From assembly GCA_947456815.1 (NCBI GenBank), contig CANGTL010000022.1:1-42211 (forward strand): DNA of 42,211 bases, given 5' to 3'. Shown here piece after piece: positions 26,487-35,506 of this stretch. The stretch's first letter is position 1, and every line of letters begins with the position of its first letter. Below the pieces are notes generated by a model. That model saw only the letters and a program-made list of their open reading frames with translations. It ran no database searches and had not been told where the DNA came from. Position numbers and translations under genes: made by a program. Source of the DNA: Flavobacteriaceae bacterium (GTDB taxonomy: Bacteria; Bacteroidota; Bacteroidia; Flavobacteriales; Flavobacteriaceae).

Positions 26487-26593
26487 TGCCATAGCCCCGA
26501 TGGAAGCGGCATCCTTTTTCGCGTCATTTTACGCTTTTCTTAGTTCAGTTTGCGATGCGAAAAAGATAAAGCGTACAGCGGGAACAGCTTCTA
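26487..26593. repeat. Structured intergenic element, copy 3 (TAGCCCCGATGG subtype)
   Basis: TGCCATAGCCCCGATGGAAG and GGCATCC on the left; inner 9-bp stem CTTTTTCGC (26514-26522) / GCGAAAAAG (26557-26565); then GATAAAGCGTACAGCGGGAA and a small hairpin GAA (26582-26584) / TTC (26589-26591). CCC (26496-26498) can pair with GGG (26580-26582). It fills most of the 333-base gap between the divergent topA and miaB genes, ending about 30 bases before the miaB promoter. The rest of the gap holds the topA -7 candidate and the miaB promoter. Confidence 0.78.
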
Positions 26594-26623
26594 AAAACAA
26601 ATACAAAACCATATTCTGCCATC

Positions 26624-26656
26624 TTGTCATATTTTCACGCAATTGCATTATCTTTG
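26624..26656 (+). promoter_or_regulatory. Promoter of miaB
   Basis: TTG (26624-26626), 22 bases, then TATCTTTG (26649-26656), 30 bases before ATG 26687. This is a full consensus match. It also shows that the TTG at 26624 is a promoter element, not the start codon of a longer MiaB. Confidence 0.75.
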
Positions 26657-26686
26657 TCACAAAATAGAAGTGTTTTAAATCGGATT

Positions 26687-28135
26687 ATGGAAAAGATTAT
26701 TGAAGAGACCAAACAAGGCGAAAGTCTCACGCTGCAGCATAAACAAGAAAATACTAAAAAACTCTATATCGAAAGTTATGGTTGCGCGATGAACTTTTCA
26801 GACAGCGAAATTGTCGCCTCGATATTGTCAGAAAACGGTTTTAATACTACGACAACATTAGAAGAAGCCGACTTGGTATTGGTCAATACTTGTTCTATAC
26901 GTGACAAAGCAGAGCAAACCATTCGCAAACGTTTACAAAAGTACAATGCGGTCAAACGCGACGTGAATCCAAAAATGAAAGTAGGCGTCTTGGGATGTAT
27001 GGCAGAAAGATTAAAAGATAAATTTCTGGAAGAAGAAAAAATTGTCGATTTAGTAGTCGGGCCTGATGCCTACAAAGACTTGCCCAATTTGCTACAAGAA
27101 GTTGAAGAAGGTCGTGATGCGATTAATGTCATTCTTTCTAAAGACGAAACCTACGGCGATATTGCGCCAGTTCGATTGATGACCAATGGTGTTTCTGCCT
27201 TAGTTTCGATAACCCGAGGTTGCGATAACATGTGCACGTTTTGCGTCGTGCCTTTTACCCGAGGTCGCGAACGTAGCCGAGAGCCTCAAAGTATTATGAA
27301 AGAGATTCAAGATTTATCGGATGCGGGATATAAAGAAATAACACTTCTCGGACAAAATGTGGATAGCTATTTATGGTATGGCGGTGGACTCAAGAAAGAT
27401 TTCGACAAAGCGACTGAGATGCAAAAAGCTACAGCAGTCGATTTTGACCAATTGCTCGAAATGGTGGCGGTGGGATTTCCGAAAATGCGCATTCGATTTT
27501 CTACTTCCAATCCGCAAGACATGCATTTAAGTGTGCTTCAAGTAATTGCAAAACACGACAATATTTGCAATCACATTCATTTACCTGTGCAATCTGGTAG
27601 CGATAGAATTCTAAAGGAAATGAACCGTTTGCATACACGTTCAGAATACATGCAACTGATTGACAATATTCGAAAAATTATTCCAGACTGTGGCATTACA
27701 CAGGATTTGATTGCTGGATTCCCAACCGAAACAGAAGAAGATCACCAAGACACCCTTAGTTTAATGGAGTATGTAAAATATGATTTTGGTTATATGTATG
27801 CGTATTCTGAACGACCTGGAACATTGGCTGGAAGAAAAATGGAAGATGATGTTCCTGAAGAAACCAAACTACGAAGATTACAAGAAATTGTAGACCTACA
27901 AAGGCAACACAGTGCATTTCGAACCAAACAATTTGTTGGAAAAACAGTCGAAGTATTAATTGAAAAAGAATCAAAAAAGTCAGAGCAAGATTGGTCGGGA
28001 CGCAATTCACAAAGTATTACAGTTGTTTTTCCAAAGGAAAATTATAATATCGGGGAGTTTGTGAATGTAAAGATTACCAATTGCACCAGCGGAACTTTGA
28101 TTGGGGAAGCAGTTGGTTATTCTGCTATGAATTAA
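26687..28135 (+). CDS. miaB: tRNA-2-methylthio-N6-dimethylallyladenosine synthase MiaB
   Basis: A 482-residue radical-SAM methylthiotransferase. The N-terminal MTTase domain has the three cluster cysteines in ESYGCAMN (Cys33), NTCSIR and GVLGCMAER; the radical SAM domain has CxxxCxxC in [15 protein letters not shown]; the C-terminus is a TRAM domain ([10 protein letters not shown] ... [18 protein letters not shown]). It adds the methylthio group to i6A37 of tRNAs reading UNN codons, using two 4Fe-4S clusters. Start ATG 26687 is fixed by the promoter just upstream. The AATTCCAA palindrome follows the gene. Confidence 0.97.
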   Translation: MEKIIEETKQGESLTLQHKQENTKKLYIESYGCAMNFSDSEIVASILSENGFNTTTTLEEADLVLVNTCSIRDKAEQTIRKRLQKYNAVKRDVNPKMKVGVLGCMAERLKDKFLEEEKIVDLVVGPDAYKDLPNLLQEVEEGRDAINVILSKDETYGDIAPVRLMTNGVSALVSITRGCDNMCTFCVVPFTRGRERSREPQSIMKEIQDLSDAGYKEITLLGQNVDSYLWYGGGLKKDFDKATEMQKATAVDFDQLLEMVAVGFPKMRIRFSTSNPQDMHLSVLQVIAKHDNICNHIHLPVQSGSDRILKEMNRLHTRSEYMQLIDNIRKIIPDCGITQDLIAGFPTETEEDHQDTLSLMEYVKYDFGYMYAYSERPGTLAGRKMEDDVPEETKLRRLQEIVDLQRQHSAFRTKQFVGKTVEVLIEKESKKSEQDWSGRNSQSITVVFPKENYNIGEFVNVKITNCTSGTLIGEAVGYSAMN

Positions 28136-28158
28136 GAAAATTCCAATATTGAAATCCC

Positions 28159-28186
28159 AAATTCCAACTCAGAAGTTTTGGAATTT
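28159..28186. repeat. AAATTCCAA palindrome
   Basis: AAATTCCAA (28159-28167) and TTGGAATTT (28178-28186) are exact reverse complements with a ten-base loop, between miaB and the sigma-54 activator. Flanking sequence (TTCCAATATT, TTTGAAATTT) extends the weak symmetry. It belongs to the same kind of repeat as 8451-8494. Confidence 0.6.
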
Positions 28187-28210
28187 AGAATTTGAAATTT
28201 TACTATTATT

Positions 28211-29467
28211 ATGGAAAGTGTACAAGCAATAAAACAACGATTTGAAATTATCGGGAATGACCCGAAACTCAATCGTGCCATCGAAAAAGCGATTCAAGTG
28301 GCGCCGACAGACATTTCTGTTTTGGTGGCTGGTGAAAGTGGCGTTGGTAAAGAAAATATTCCAAGAATCATACATTCTCTGTCACATCGTAAGCACGGAA
28401 AGTACATCGCCGTTAACTGCGGAGCGATTCCAGAAGGCACGATCGACAGTGAACTATTCGGTCACGAAAAAGGTGCATTTACTGGCGCTACCAGCACACG
28501 TGAAGGCTATTTTGAAGTGGCGGACGGCGGGACTATTTTCTTAGATGAAGTCGGCGAATTACCATTAACAACGCAAGTACGACTATTGCGCGTTCTTGAA
28601 AACGGAGAGTTTATTAAGGTAGGCTCGTCCCAAGTACAAAAAACCAACGTTCGTATCGTGGCCGCGACCAACGTCAATTTGTTCGACGCGATTGAAAAAG
28701 GCAAATTCAGAGAAGATTTATATTATCGATTGAGTACTGTAGATATTATGTTGCCGCCGTTACGCGAACGTAAAGACGATATTCATTTGTTGTTTAGAAA
28801 ATTCGCCGCAGATTTTGCCCATAAATACAAAATGCCTCCTTTGAAATTGGACGACCAAGCGGTGCAAGTTTTACAAAAGTTTAGATGGAGCGGAAACATT
28901 CGTCAATTGCGAAATGTCGCAGAACAGATATCGGTCCTAGAAACCCATCGCGATATAACTGCTTCAACCTTACAATCGTATTTGCCTGCGGAAGGAAGCA
29001 ATTTACCGTCGGTGATTAAAGACAAAAAATCTGATAGTGATTTTAGCACAGAAAGAGACATTTTATATAAGGTGCTATTTGACATGAAAAGTGATTTGTA
29101 TGATTTGAAAAAACTCACTCTAGAACTGATGAAAAACGGCAGCGGAAAAGTGCAAGACATCAATCCGAATTTAATCCAAAAAATATACGGCTCCAATGGG
29201 GATGAAAGCGAAATTTCATTCGAAGAAACACCTCGAACTTCAGTTATAACGACGCAAAACAATCCGCCTGTTTTTGTTGATAATGAGGAACAATTTCAAT
29301 TCGCAGAAACCGTCGAAGAAGAAGAAGTTCTTAAATTGGAACAAAAAGAAATCGAACTCATCAAGAAATCCCTCGAAAAAAACAAAGGCAAACGAAAAGC
29401 TGCAGCGGACGAATTGGGCATTTCGGAAAGAACTTTGTATCGAAAAATAAAACAGTTTGATTTATAA
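28211..29467 (+). CDS. Sigma-54-dependent transcriptional activator without sensory domain
   Basis: A 418-residue protein that begins directly with the AAA+ domain: Walker A GESGVGKE (41-48), the sigma-54 contact loop GAFTGA (88-93), Walker B GGTIFLDEVGELP and the arginine-finger region RLLRVLE. A linker of about 120 residues leads to a Fis-type helix-turn-helix at the C-terminus (KRKAAADELGISERTLYRKIKQF). The usual receiver or GAF domain is absent, so activity must be controlled by level, partner proteins or the linker. Target genes are unknown; a sigma-54-like site lies upstream of groES in this window. It follows miaB on the same strand. Confidence 0.94.
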   Translation: MESVQAIKQRFEIIGNDPKLNRAIEKAIQVAPTDISVLVAGESGVGKENIPRIIHSLSHRKHGKYIAVNCGAIPEGTIDSELFGHEKGAFTGATSTREGYFEVADGGTIFLDEVGELPLTTQVRLLRVLENGEFIKVGSSQVQKTNVRIVAATNVNLFDAIEKGKFREDLYYRLSTVDIMLPPLRERKDDIHLLFRKFAADFAHKYKMPPLKLDDQAVQVLQKFRWSGNIRQLRNVAEQISVLETHRDITASTLQSYLPAEGSNLPSVIKDKKSDSDFSTERDILYKVLFDMKSDLYDLKKLTLELMKNGSGKVQDINPNLIQKIYGSNGDESEISFEETPRTSVITTQNNPPVFVDNEEQFQFAETVEEEEVLKLEQKEIELIKKSLEKNKGKRKAAADELGISERTLYRKIKQFDL

Positions 29468-29489
29468 TTATGAAAAGAGTATTTTTCGA

Positions 29490-29497
29490 TACCTTTG
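29490..29497 (+). promoter_or_regulatory. Candidate -7 element for lptE
   Basis: TACCTTTG, 16 bases before ATG 29514, matches TAnnTTTG. The nearest upstream TTG is about 30 bases away, so the -33 element is not convincing. Confidence 0.35.
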
Positions 29498-29513
29498 AAC
29501 TTTTAATTTTTAA

Positions 29514-30017
29514 ATGAAATACCTAAATTATCTTTTTCTTTGCCTCATTGCGTTGAGTTTCAACAGTTGTTCCGTATATAACTTTACCGGAACAGGAAAA
29601 ATCGATGCAAAGACTTTTCAGGTCAATTATTTCCAAAACAATGCGCCCTTGATTGAGCCTGGTATCGAGCGAACATTTACCCAAAAACTACAGAATTTAA
29701 TTCAAAATCAGACGAATCTAAATCTAGTAAATTCTGGCGGCGATATTTCGTACGAAGGCGAGATTGTCGATTATAATATCAGTCCAACAACCGCTACTGC
29801 CGATCAACGTGCTGCTGAAAGCCGTTTGTCGATTACCGTTAATGTTCGATTTTCGAACAAAAACAAGGAAACTGATTCTTTCGAAAAAAAGTTCTCTTTC
29901 TTTTTTAATTACTCGGGCACCGAACAATTAGTGGGTTCTAAACTCAATACGGGACTTGAAGAGATTTTTGAGAGGATTACACAAGATATTTTCAACGAAT
30001 CGCTTGCAAAGTGGTAA
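29514..30017 (+). CDS. lptE: LPS assembly lipoprotein LptE
   Basis: A 167-residue lipoprotein with a lipobox ending FNSC (Cys19) after a short hydrophobic signal, then the LptE fold with FTQKLQNLIQNQTNL, ISYEGEIVDYNISPTT and LSITVNVRFSNKN. LptE plugs the outer-membrane LptD barrel and helps deliver lipopolysaccharide to the surface. Bacteroidota LptE proteins are divergent from the E. coli one, but the length and pattern match those annotated in Flavobacterium. It lies 46 bases after the sigma-54 activator. Confidence 0.88.
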   Translation: MKYLNYLFLCLIALSFNSCSVYNFTGTGKIDAKTFQVNYFQNNAPLIEPGIERTFTQKLQNLIQNQTNLNLVNSGGDISYEGEIVDYNISPTTATADQRAAESRLSITVNVRFSNKNKETDSFEKKFSFFFNYSGTEQLVGSKLNTGLEEIFERITQDIFNESLAKW

Positions 30018-30042
30018 ATAAAAATTTGTTTATTTGTAGCAT

Positions 30043-30060
30043 CGGTTAACCGTTTAACCG
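30043..30060. repeat. CGGTTAA palindrome
   Basis: CGGTTAA (30043-30049) and TTAACCG (30054-30060) with a four-base loop, between lptE and the TPR-like gene. There is no T-tract, so it is probably not an efficient terminator. Nearby CGATTTAACAATTAAAC repeats the theme. Confidence 0.45.
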
Positions 30061-30113
30061 AAAAAGCAAATCAACGATTTAACAATTAAACATTTCGACG
30101 TTAAACAAATAAG

Positions 30114-31022
30114 ATGAACGTAGCTGAATACACCTTACTAATCAACAAACCCGATGCTGTCAATGACAAGCAAACTGAGGCTTTGGCAAAAATCGTACAG
30201 GAGTTTCCCTATTTTCAAAGCGCACGAGCCCTATATTTGAAAGGATTGTATAATCAAAACAGCTTCAAATACAATTACGCCTTAAAAATTGCGGCGGCCC
30301 ATACTACCGACCGTAGCGTTTTATTTGATTTCATTACTTCAGACACTTTTACGACAATTCAAAAAAGCTTTTATGACCAGAAAGCAGCTGAAATATTAGA
30401 AATACCAGTTGCTGAAAGCGAAGTCATCTCAGATGATCCTAAGTTGGAAATTCGAGAAAATACAATTGAACAATCCATATTGACTTCGATTAAGGAATCA
30501 TCTAACATTGCTAACGATTCTATTGAAGTGGAACCTATCGTTCGTGAAGAAGAGCCAACTAAAGAACAATCACTTATAGAAGTTGAACAAAACTTAGAAA
30601 TTGGCAAACCATTAGCGTTCTCCTTGACTGAAAGACATTCCTTTCAAGAATGGCTGCAATTGTCTAAATTTCAGCCAATAGATAGAGAATCGATAAATAA
30701 TCTCCCCGAACAAGAAAAATCTTCCGAAGTCAATTTCGAGAAGCAAAAAAAAAACGTCTTAATTGACAAGTTTATTGAAGCCAATCCGAAGATTTCACCA
30801 GTAAAAAAAGATGCCGACATCCCCACTATTTTTTACGAGCCTAGTAATGCGGATAATTCTTCTTTAATGACCGAAACTTTAGCAAGGGTTTATTTAGAAC
30901 AAAAAAAATATCAAAAAGCGATTCAAGCTTATGAAATATTAATTTTGAAATATCCAGAAAAAAGTAGTTTCTTTGCAGACCGAATTTTAGATATCAAAAA
31001 TTTACAACAAAATAATACCTAA
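30114..31022 (+). CDS. Hypothetical protein with C-terminal TPR-like repeat
   Basis: A 302-residue soluble protein. The N-terminal 95 residues contain a helical region with PYFQSARALYLKGLYNQ and FKYNYALKIAAAHTTDR; the middle (about 100-230) is acidic and low-complexity; the C-terminus has one clear TPR-like helix pair (LARVYLEQKKYQKAIQAYEILILKYPEKS). No signal peptide is visible. It ends two bases before secG and follows lptE, so it is in a possible envelope operon, but its function is unknown. Confidence 0.82.
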   Translation: MNVAEYTLLINKPDAVNDKQTEALAKIVQEFPYFQSARALYLKGLYNQNSFKYNYALKIAAAHTTDRSVLFDFITSDTFTTIQKSFYDQKAAEILEIPVAESEVISDDPKLEIRENTIEQSILTSIKESSNIANDSIEVEPIVREEEPTKEQSLIEVEQNLEIGKPLAFSLTERHSFQEWLQLSKFQPIDRESINNLPEQEKSSEVNFEKQKKNVLIDKFIEANPKISPVKKDADIPTIFYEPSNADNSSLMTETLARVYLEQKKYQKAIQAYEILILKYPEKSSFFADRILDIKNLQQNNT

Positions 31023-31024
31023 CA

Positions 31025-31411
31025 ATGAGCACATTTTCAATTTTTTTAGTTTTAATCACAATAGTATGTTTTCTATTGATAATCGTTATCATGGTTCAAA
31101 ACCCTAAAGGTGGCGGTCTATCTTCTGCTTTAGGCGGATCACAAATGATTGGTGGCGTACAAAAAACAACCGATTTCCTAGACAAAAGCACTTGGTATTT
31201 GGCAACTATATTAATTGTACTGATCATGCTTTCTAGTTTAAGTTTTACTGGAACGCTAAGTGATACCGATTCTAAAATCATTGATCAAACAGAAGCAGGT
31301 GCTACAAAAACAGCTACTCCAGCTGCTGCAACCCCAGCAAAAGAAGCTGCGCCAAAAACTGAAGCTCCAGCTCCAGCAACTCCAGCAGCAGCTGAACCAG
31401 TAAAAAAATAA
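31025..31411 (+). CDS. secG: Preprotein translocase subunit SecG
   Basis: A 128-residue protein with two membrane helices (about 4-22 and 57-76) joined by the SecG loop NPKGGGLSSALGGSQMIGGV, which is diagnostic. The C-terminal 40 residues are an Ala/Pro/Thr-rich extension ending PAAAEPVKK, longer than in E. coli but common in Bacteroidota. SecG is part of SecYEG in the inner membrane. It is closed by a good terminator at 31432-31463. Confidence 0.96.
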   Translation: MSTFSIFLVLITIVCFLLIIVIMVQNPKGGGLSSALGGSQMIGGVQKTTDFLDKSTWYLATILIVLIMLSSLSFTGTLSDTDSKIIDQTEAGATKTATPAAATPAKEAAPKTEAPAPATPAAAEPVKK

Positions 31412-31431
31412 ATTCTATTCAATATAATTAA

Positions 31432-31463
31432 AATGCCAGCTTGACAATGCTGGCATTTTTTTT
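31432..31463 (+). terminator. Terminator after secG
   Basis: Stem AATGCCAGC (31432-31440) / GCTGGCATT (31449-31457), eight-base loop, then a run of T to 31463. It separates secG from groES. Confidence 0.9.
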
Positions 31464-31489
31464 AAGTAAAATTGTCAGTTTTTCGGTCG

Positions 31490-31505
31490 TGGCACATTTT
31501 CTGAA
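31490..31505 (+). promoter_or_regulatory. Sigma-54-like site upstream of groES
   Basis: TGGCAC (31490-31495) matches the -24 box exactly. Five bases later CTGA stands where TTGC is expected at -12, so the second half is weak. It lies 52 bases before the groES ATG, in the gap after the secG terminator, and no TAnnTTTG box is seen there. A sigma-54 activator is encoded 2 kb upstream. Functional assignment is an inference. Confidence 0.3.
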
Positions 31506-31557
31506 AAGCGAGGCAATGTCGAAATTAAGTACAATAAATAACAAAATAAATAACATT

Positions 31558-31833
31558 ATGGCTTTAAAAATTAAACCACTTTCAGATCGAGTTCTTATCG
31601 AACCTGTCGCTGCAGAAACCAAAACAGCATCTGGAATTTTCATACCAGATACAGCGAAAGAAAAACCACAAAAAGGAACTGTTGTCGCAGTTGGAAATGG
31701 CACAAAAGACCACGCAATGACCGTAAAAATTGGAGATACTGTTTTATACGGAAAGTATGCAGGCACTGAACTGAAATTAGACGGTAAAGACTATCTAATG
31801 ATGCGTGAAGATGACATTCTTGCGATAATTTAA
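31558..31833 (+). CDS. groES: Co-chaperonin GroES
   Basis: A 91-residue protein, normal GroES size. It has [20 protein letters not shown] at the start, the mobile loop region [18 protein letters not shown] and the terminal [17 protein letters not shown] 31558 was chosen because the in-frame codons upstream from 31441 pass through the secG terminator. GroES caps the GroEL ring. It lies 26 bases before groEL and the two form one operon. Confidence 0.98.
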   Translation: MALKIKPLSDRVLIEPVAAETKTASGIFIPDTAKEKPQKGTVVAVGNGTKDHAMTVKIGDTVLYGKYAGTELKLDGKDYLMMREDDILAII

Positions 31834-31856
31834 TTCAATAATAAAAAATAAAGTAA

Positions 31857-33491
<1,635 letters not shown>

Positions 33492-33510
33492 AATCAATAA
33501 TTGTCAAATA

Positions 33511-33544
33511 AAAAATCCGAAGTTTATAAGCTTCGGATTTTTTT
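33511..33544. terminator. Bidirectional terminator of groEL and the DedA gene
   Basis: Stem AAATCCGAAG (33513-33522) / CTTCGGATTT (33531-33540) with an eight-base loop, A-run on the left and T-run on the right. It serves groEL and the convergent gene ending at 33549. Confidence 0.92.
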
Positions 33545-33548
33545 ATGA

Positions 33549-34238
33549 TTATTCGTGATCGGATGGTCTGGCGGTTCTTTTTTTAAGTAACTTCATAAAA
33601 ACCGGAATAGTAGAAATTAAAATGATTCCTATAACAATCCACTCAATATGATGTTTCAAATCGATGCCTTGCTTTAGGAAAACACCGTAAAGATAATGCC
33701 CTGAAAATATGAGAACAAATGACCAAAGAAAAGAGCTCAAAATATTAAAAAACATAAACTTCTTCTTATCCATCGAAACTATTCCAGCAACTATTGGCGC
33801 GAATGTTCTAAAAATGGGTAAAAATCTAGCAAAAATGATTGCTTTACCACCATACTTTTCAAAGAAATCTTTCGACTGTAGCAAGTACTTTTTCTTAAAC
33901 CAAAACGAATCTTCCTTCTTAAATAAGTAATATCCGCTTTTAGCGCCAAACCAATACCCTGTCATGTTTCCAAAAATACCAGCAACGGCAACTGCAGTGG
34001 ATAAGAGCGTAACATTAATAAAATCACTGTCTAAAAAAGCAACATTCTGAACCAAATCACGGCTGTAAATTCCCGACAAAAAAAGCAAACTATCCCCTGG
34101 AAGAAAAAATCCTGCAAACAAGCCAGTTTCTGCAAAGACAATAAACAAAACAATGTACAATCCGAGTTGGATTCCAGCAATTTCAAAAGTGATGTAAAAC
34201 TCTGGATTAAGTAATTGGGTCCATTCGAATTGATTCAT
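33549..34238 (-). CDS. DedA family membrane protein
   Basis: A 229-residue protein with about five hydrophobic segments. The DedA (SNARE-associated) core is clear: FAETGLFAGFFLPGDSLLFL early, GYWFGAKSGYYLFKKEDSFW in the middle and FARFLPIFRTFAPIVAGIV with the conserved R and P, followed by FFNILSSFLWSFVLIFSGHY. DedA proteins are inner-membrane transporters or flippases linked to undecaprenyl-phosphate or phosphatidylethanolamine recycling and membrane potential; this copy's lipid is unknown. It stands alone, with 170 bases upstream in which I see no clear promoter. Confidence 0.94.
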   Translation of the reverse strand: MNQFEWTQLLNPEFYITFEIAGIQLGLYIVLFIVFAETGLFAGFFLPGDSLLFLSGIYSRDLVQNVAFLDSDFINVTLLSTAVAVAGIFGNMTGYWFGAKSGYYLFKKEDSFWFKKKYLLQSKDFFEKYGGKAIIFARFLPIFRTFAPIVAGIVSMDKKKFMFFNILSSFLWSFVLIFSGHYLYGVFLKQGIDLKHHIEWIVIGIILISTIPVFMKLLKKRTARPSDHE

Positions 34239-34408
34239 ATACGCGTCTATAAAATAAAATTAAAGGTTGTGAAAGTAAGAATAATTTACTGTAACCGCAA
34301 TGAATTGGTTCATTTTAAAGTTATCTTAACGATTAGTCAATGGTTAATTCTCTTTCAAAAAAACTAGTCTCGATAGTTCATATTGGACTTTTATACGAAA
34401 AATTATTT

Positions 34409-35137
34409 CTAGAAAGTCAAGTTATGAAACAGCGCGACAGATAAAGTATGATTCATTACATCGGCGCCAGAAGCGGGATTGATAAGCTGGTTCAAATACC
34501 CCAACTCTATTCTAAAATTGGAGTTGGATTGAATTCCCAGTCCGGCAAAAAATCGATTTTGATCAAAAAAATGTGGATTGACTTCATTCAATCCAAGGTT
34601 CAAAAAGACTTCATCTTGCACAACCACATAACATTCATCTTTGTTCTTATTTAAATACTTCAAATGAAAAAGATGGCGACCCAAGTACCGAAATCTGTTT
34701 TGATAATTTGTCTCCAATCGAACAACTTGATCTTCCTGCAGCCCAATTTTATCCACAAAACGTTGCTCTAATCGCAACCGATTGATCATCACGTTTTTTG
34801 CATCATGCCATTTATAAGTATGTTGGTACTGTTCCCAAATCCTGTCTTCATTGAAATAATCATCAACTGCACTATTTAATGTATTGATCAAACCGTAGCC
34901 CAGAATAAAATTAGTGTTCTTATTAGGATAATAAATAGCGCCCAGCCGAAATAAATTTTGCCTGCTAAACTGAATATCTCCATCCATGCGGAATTGCGCT
35001 TCTGCGTGTAATCCCCATTTCGACGAGACCTTATATTGACCGGTGTAGACAAACCAATTGGCTTGATTCTCGACGGTCTTTTGAGAGTACATCAACTGAA
35101 AACAGAATGGGAAGAGAATAAGAAATACATTCTTCAT
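34409..35137 (-). CDS. DUF2490 outer-membrane beta-barrel protein
   Basis: A 242-residue protein with a signal peptide (about 1-18, ending LMYSQ) and the DUF2490 pattern WFVYTGQYKVSSKWGLHAEAQFR followed by alternating amphipathic strands ending in LFHNLTF, so it probably forms a small outer-membrane barrel. Start ATG 35137 (MKNVFLILFPF) is preferred to a TTG two codons upstream. It is the last gene of the metal-linked operon, 12 bases after the HMA protein. The family's function is not known. Confidence 0.85.
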   Translation of the reverse strand: MKNVFLILFPFCFQLMYSQKTVENQANWFVYTGQYKVSSKWGLHAEAQFRMDGDIQFSRQNLFRLGAIYYPNKNTNFILGYGLINTLNSAVDDYFNEDRIWEQYQHTYKWHDAKNVMINRLRLEQRFVDKIGLQEDQVVRLETNYQNRFRYLGRHLFHLKYLNKNKDECYVVVQDEVFLNLGLNEVNPHFFDQNRFFAGLGIQSNSNFRIELGYLNQLINPASGADVMNHTLSVALFHNLTF

Positions 35138-35149
35138 TCGCAATTATTT

Positions 35150-35488
35150 TTATCGTTCATACTTGCAGCAATGATGCAAATTGTCATACACTTCATCCGA
35201 AGCTTTCTCTTCCTCAGCATCATGACCAACTTTTGCTATCGCTTTTTTCACTGCTGAAATTGAAGTTTTTTCTTCATTTAGAATTAAATCTAGTTGATGT
35301 GTTTCTACCGACCAAACCGCAGATTTAACGCCTGCCACGCCATAAGCTGCTTTTTCAATGCGTTTCTTACATTGCTCACAATTTCCATTGACATCAATGG
35401 AATATTTTGCGTTTTTATTTTTCGCCTCTTGGGCATGTGCTGACAATCCTATGAAAACCAAACACAATATCATTACAATATTCTTCAT
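35150..35488 (-). CDS. Periplasmic heavy-metal-associated (HMA) domain protein
   Basis: A 112-residue protein: signal peptide (1-19, ending LSAHA), an HMA ferredoxin-like domain with a CxxC metal site (Cys37 and Cys40 in NGNCEQCKKRIEKAA), and a C-terminal HHCC (near residues 105-108). This type binds Cu(I) or related soft metals. The signal peptide places it in the periplasm. It lies 18 bases after the TonB-dependent receptor, which suggests it hands metal to or from that receptor. Confidence 0.9.
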   Translation of the reverse strand: MKNIVMILCLVFIGLSAHAQEAKNKNAKYSIDVNGNCEQCKKRIEKAAYGVAGVKSAVWSVETHQLDLILNEEKTSISAVKKAIAKVGHDAEEEKASDEVYDNLHHCCKYER

Positions 35489-35506
35489 TTTATTAAATTT
35501 TAATAG

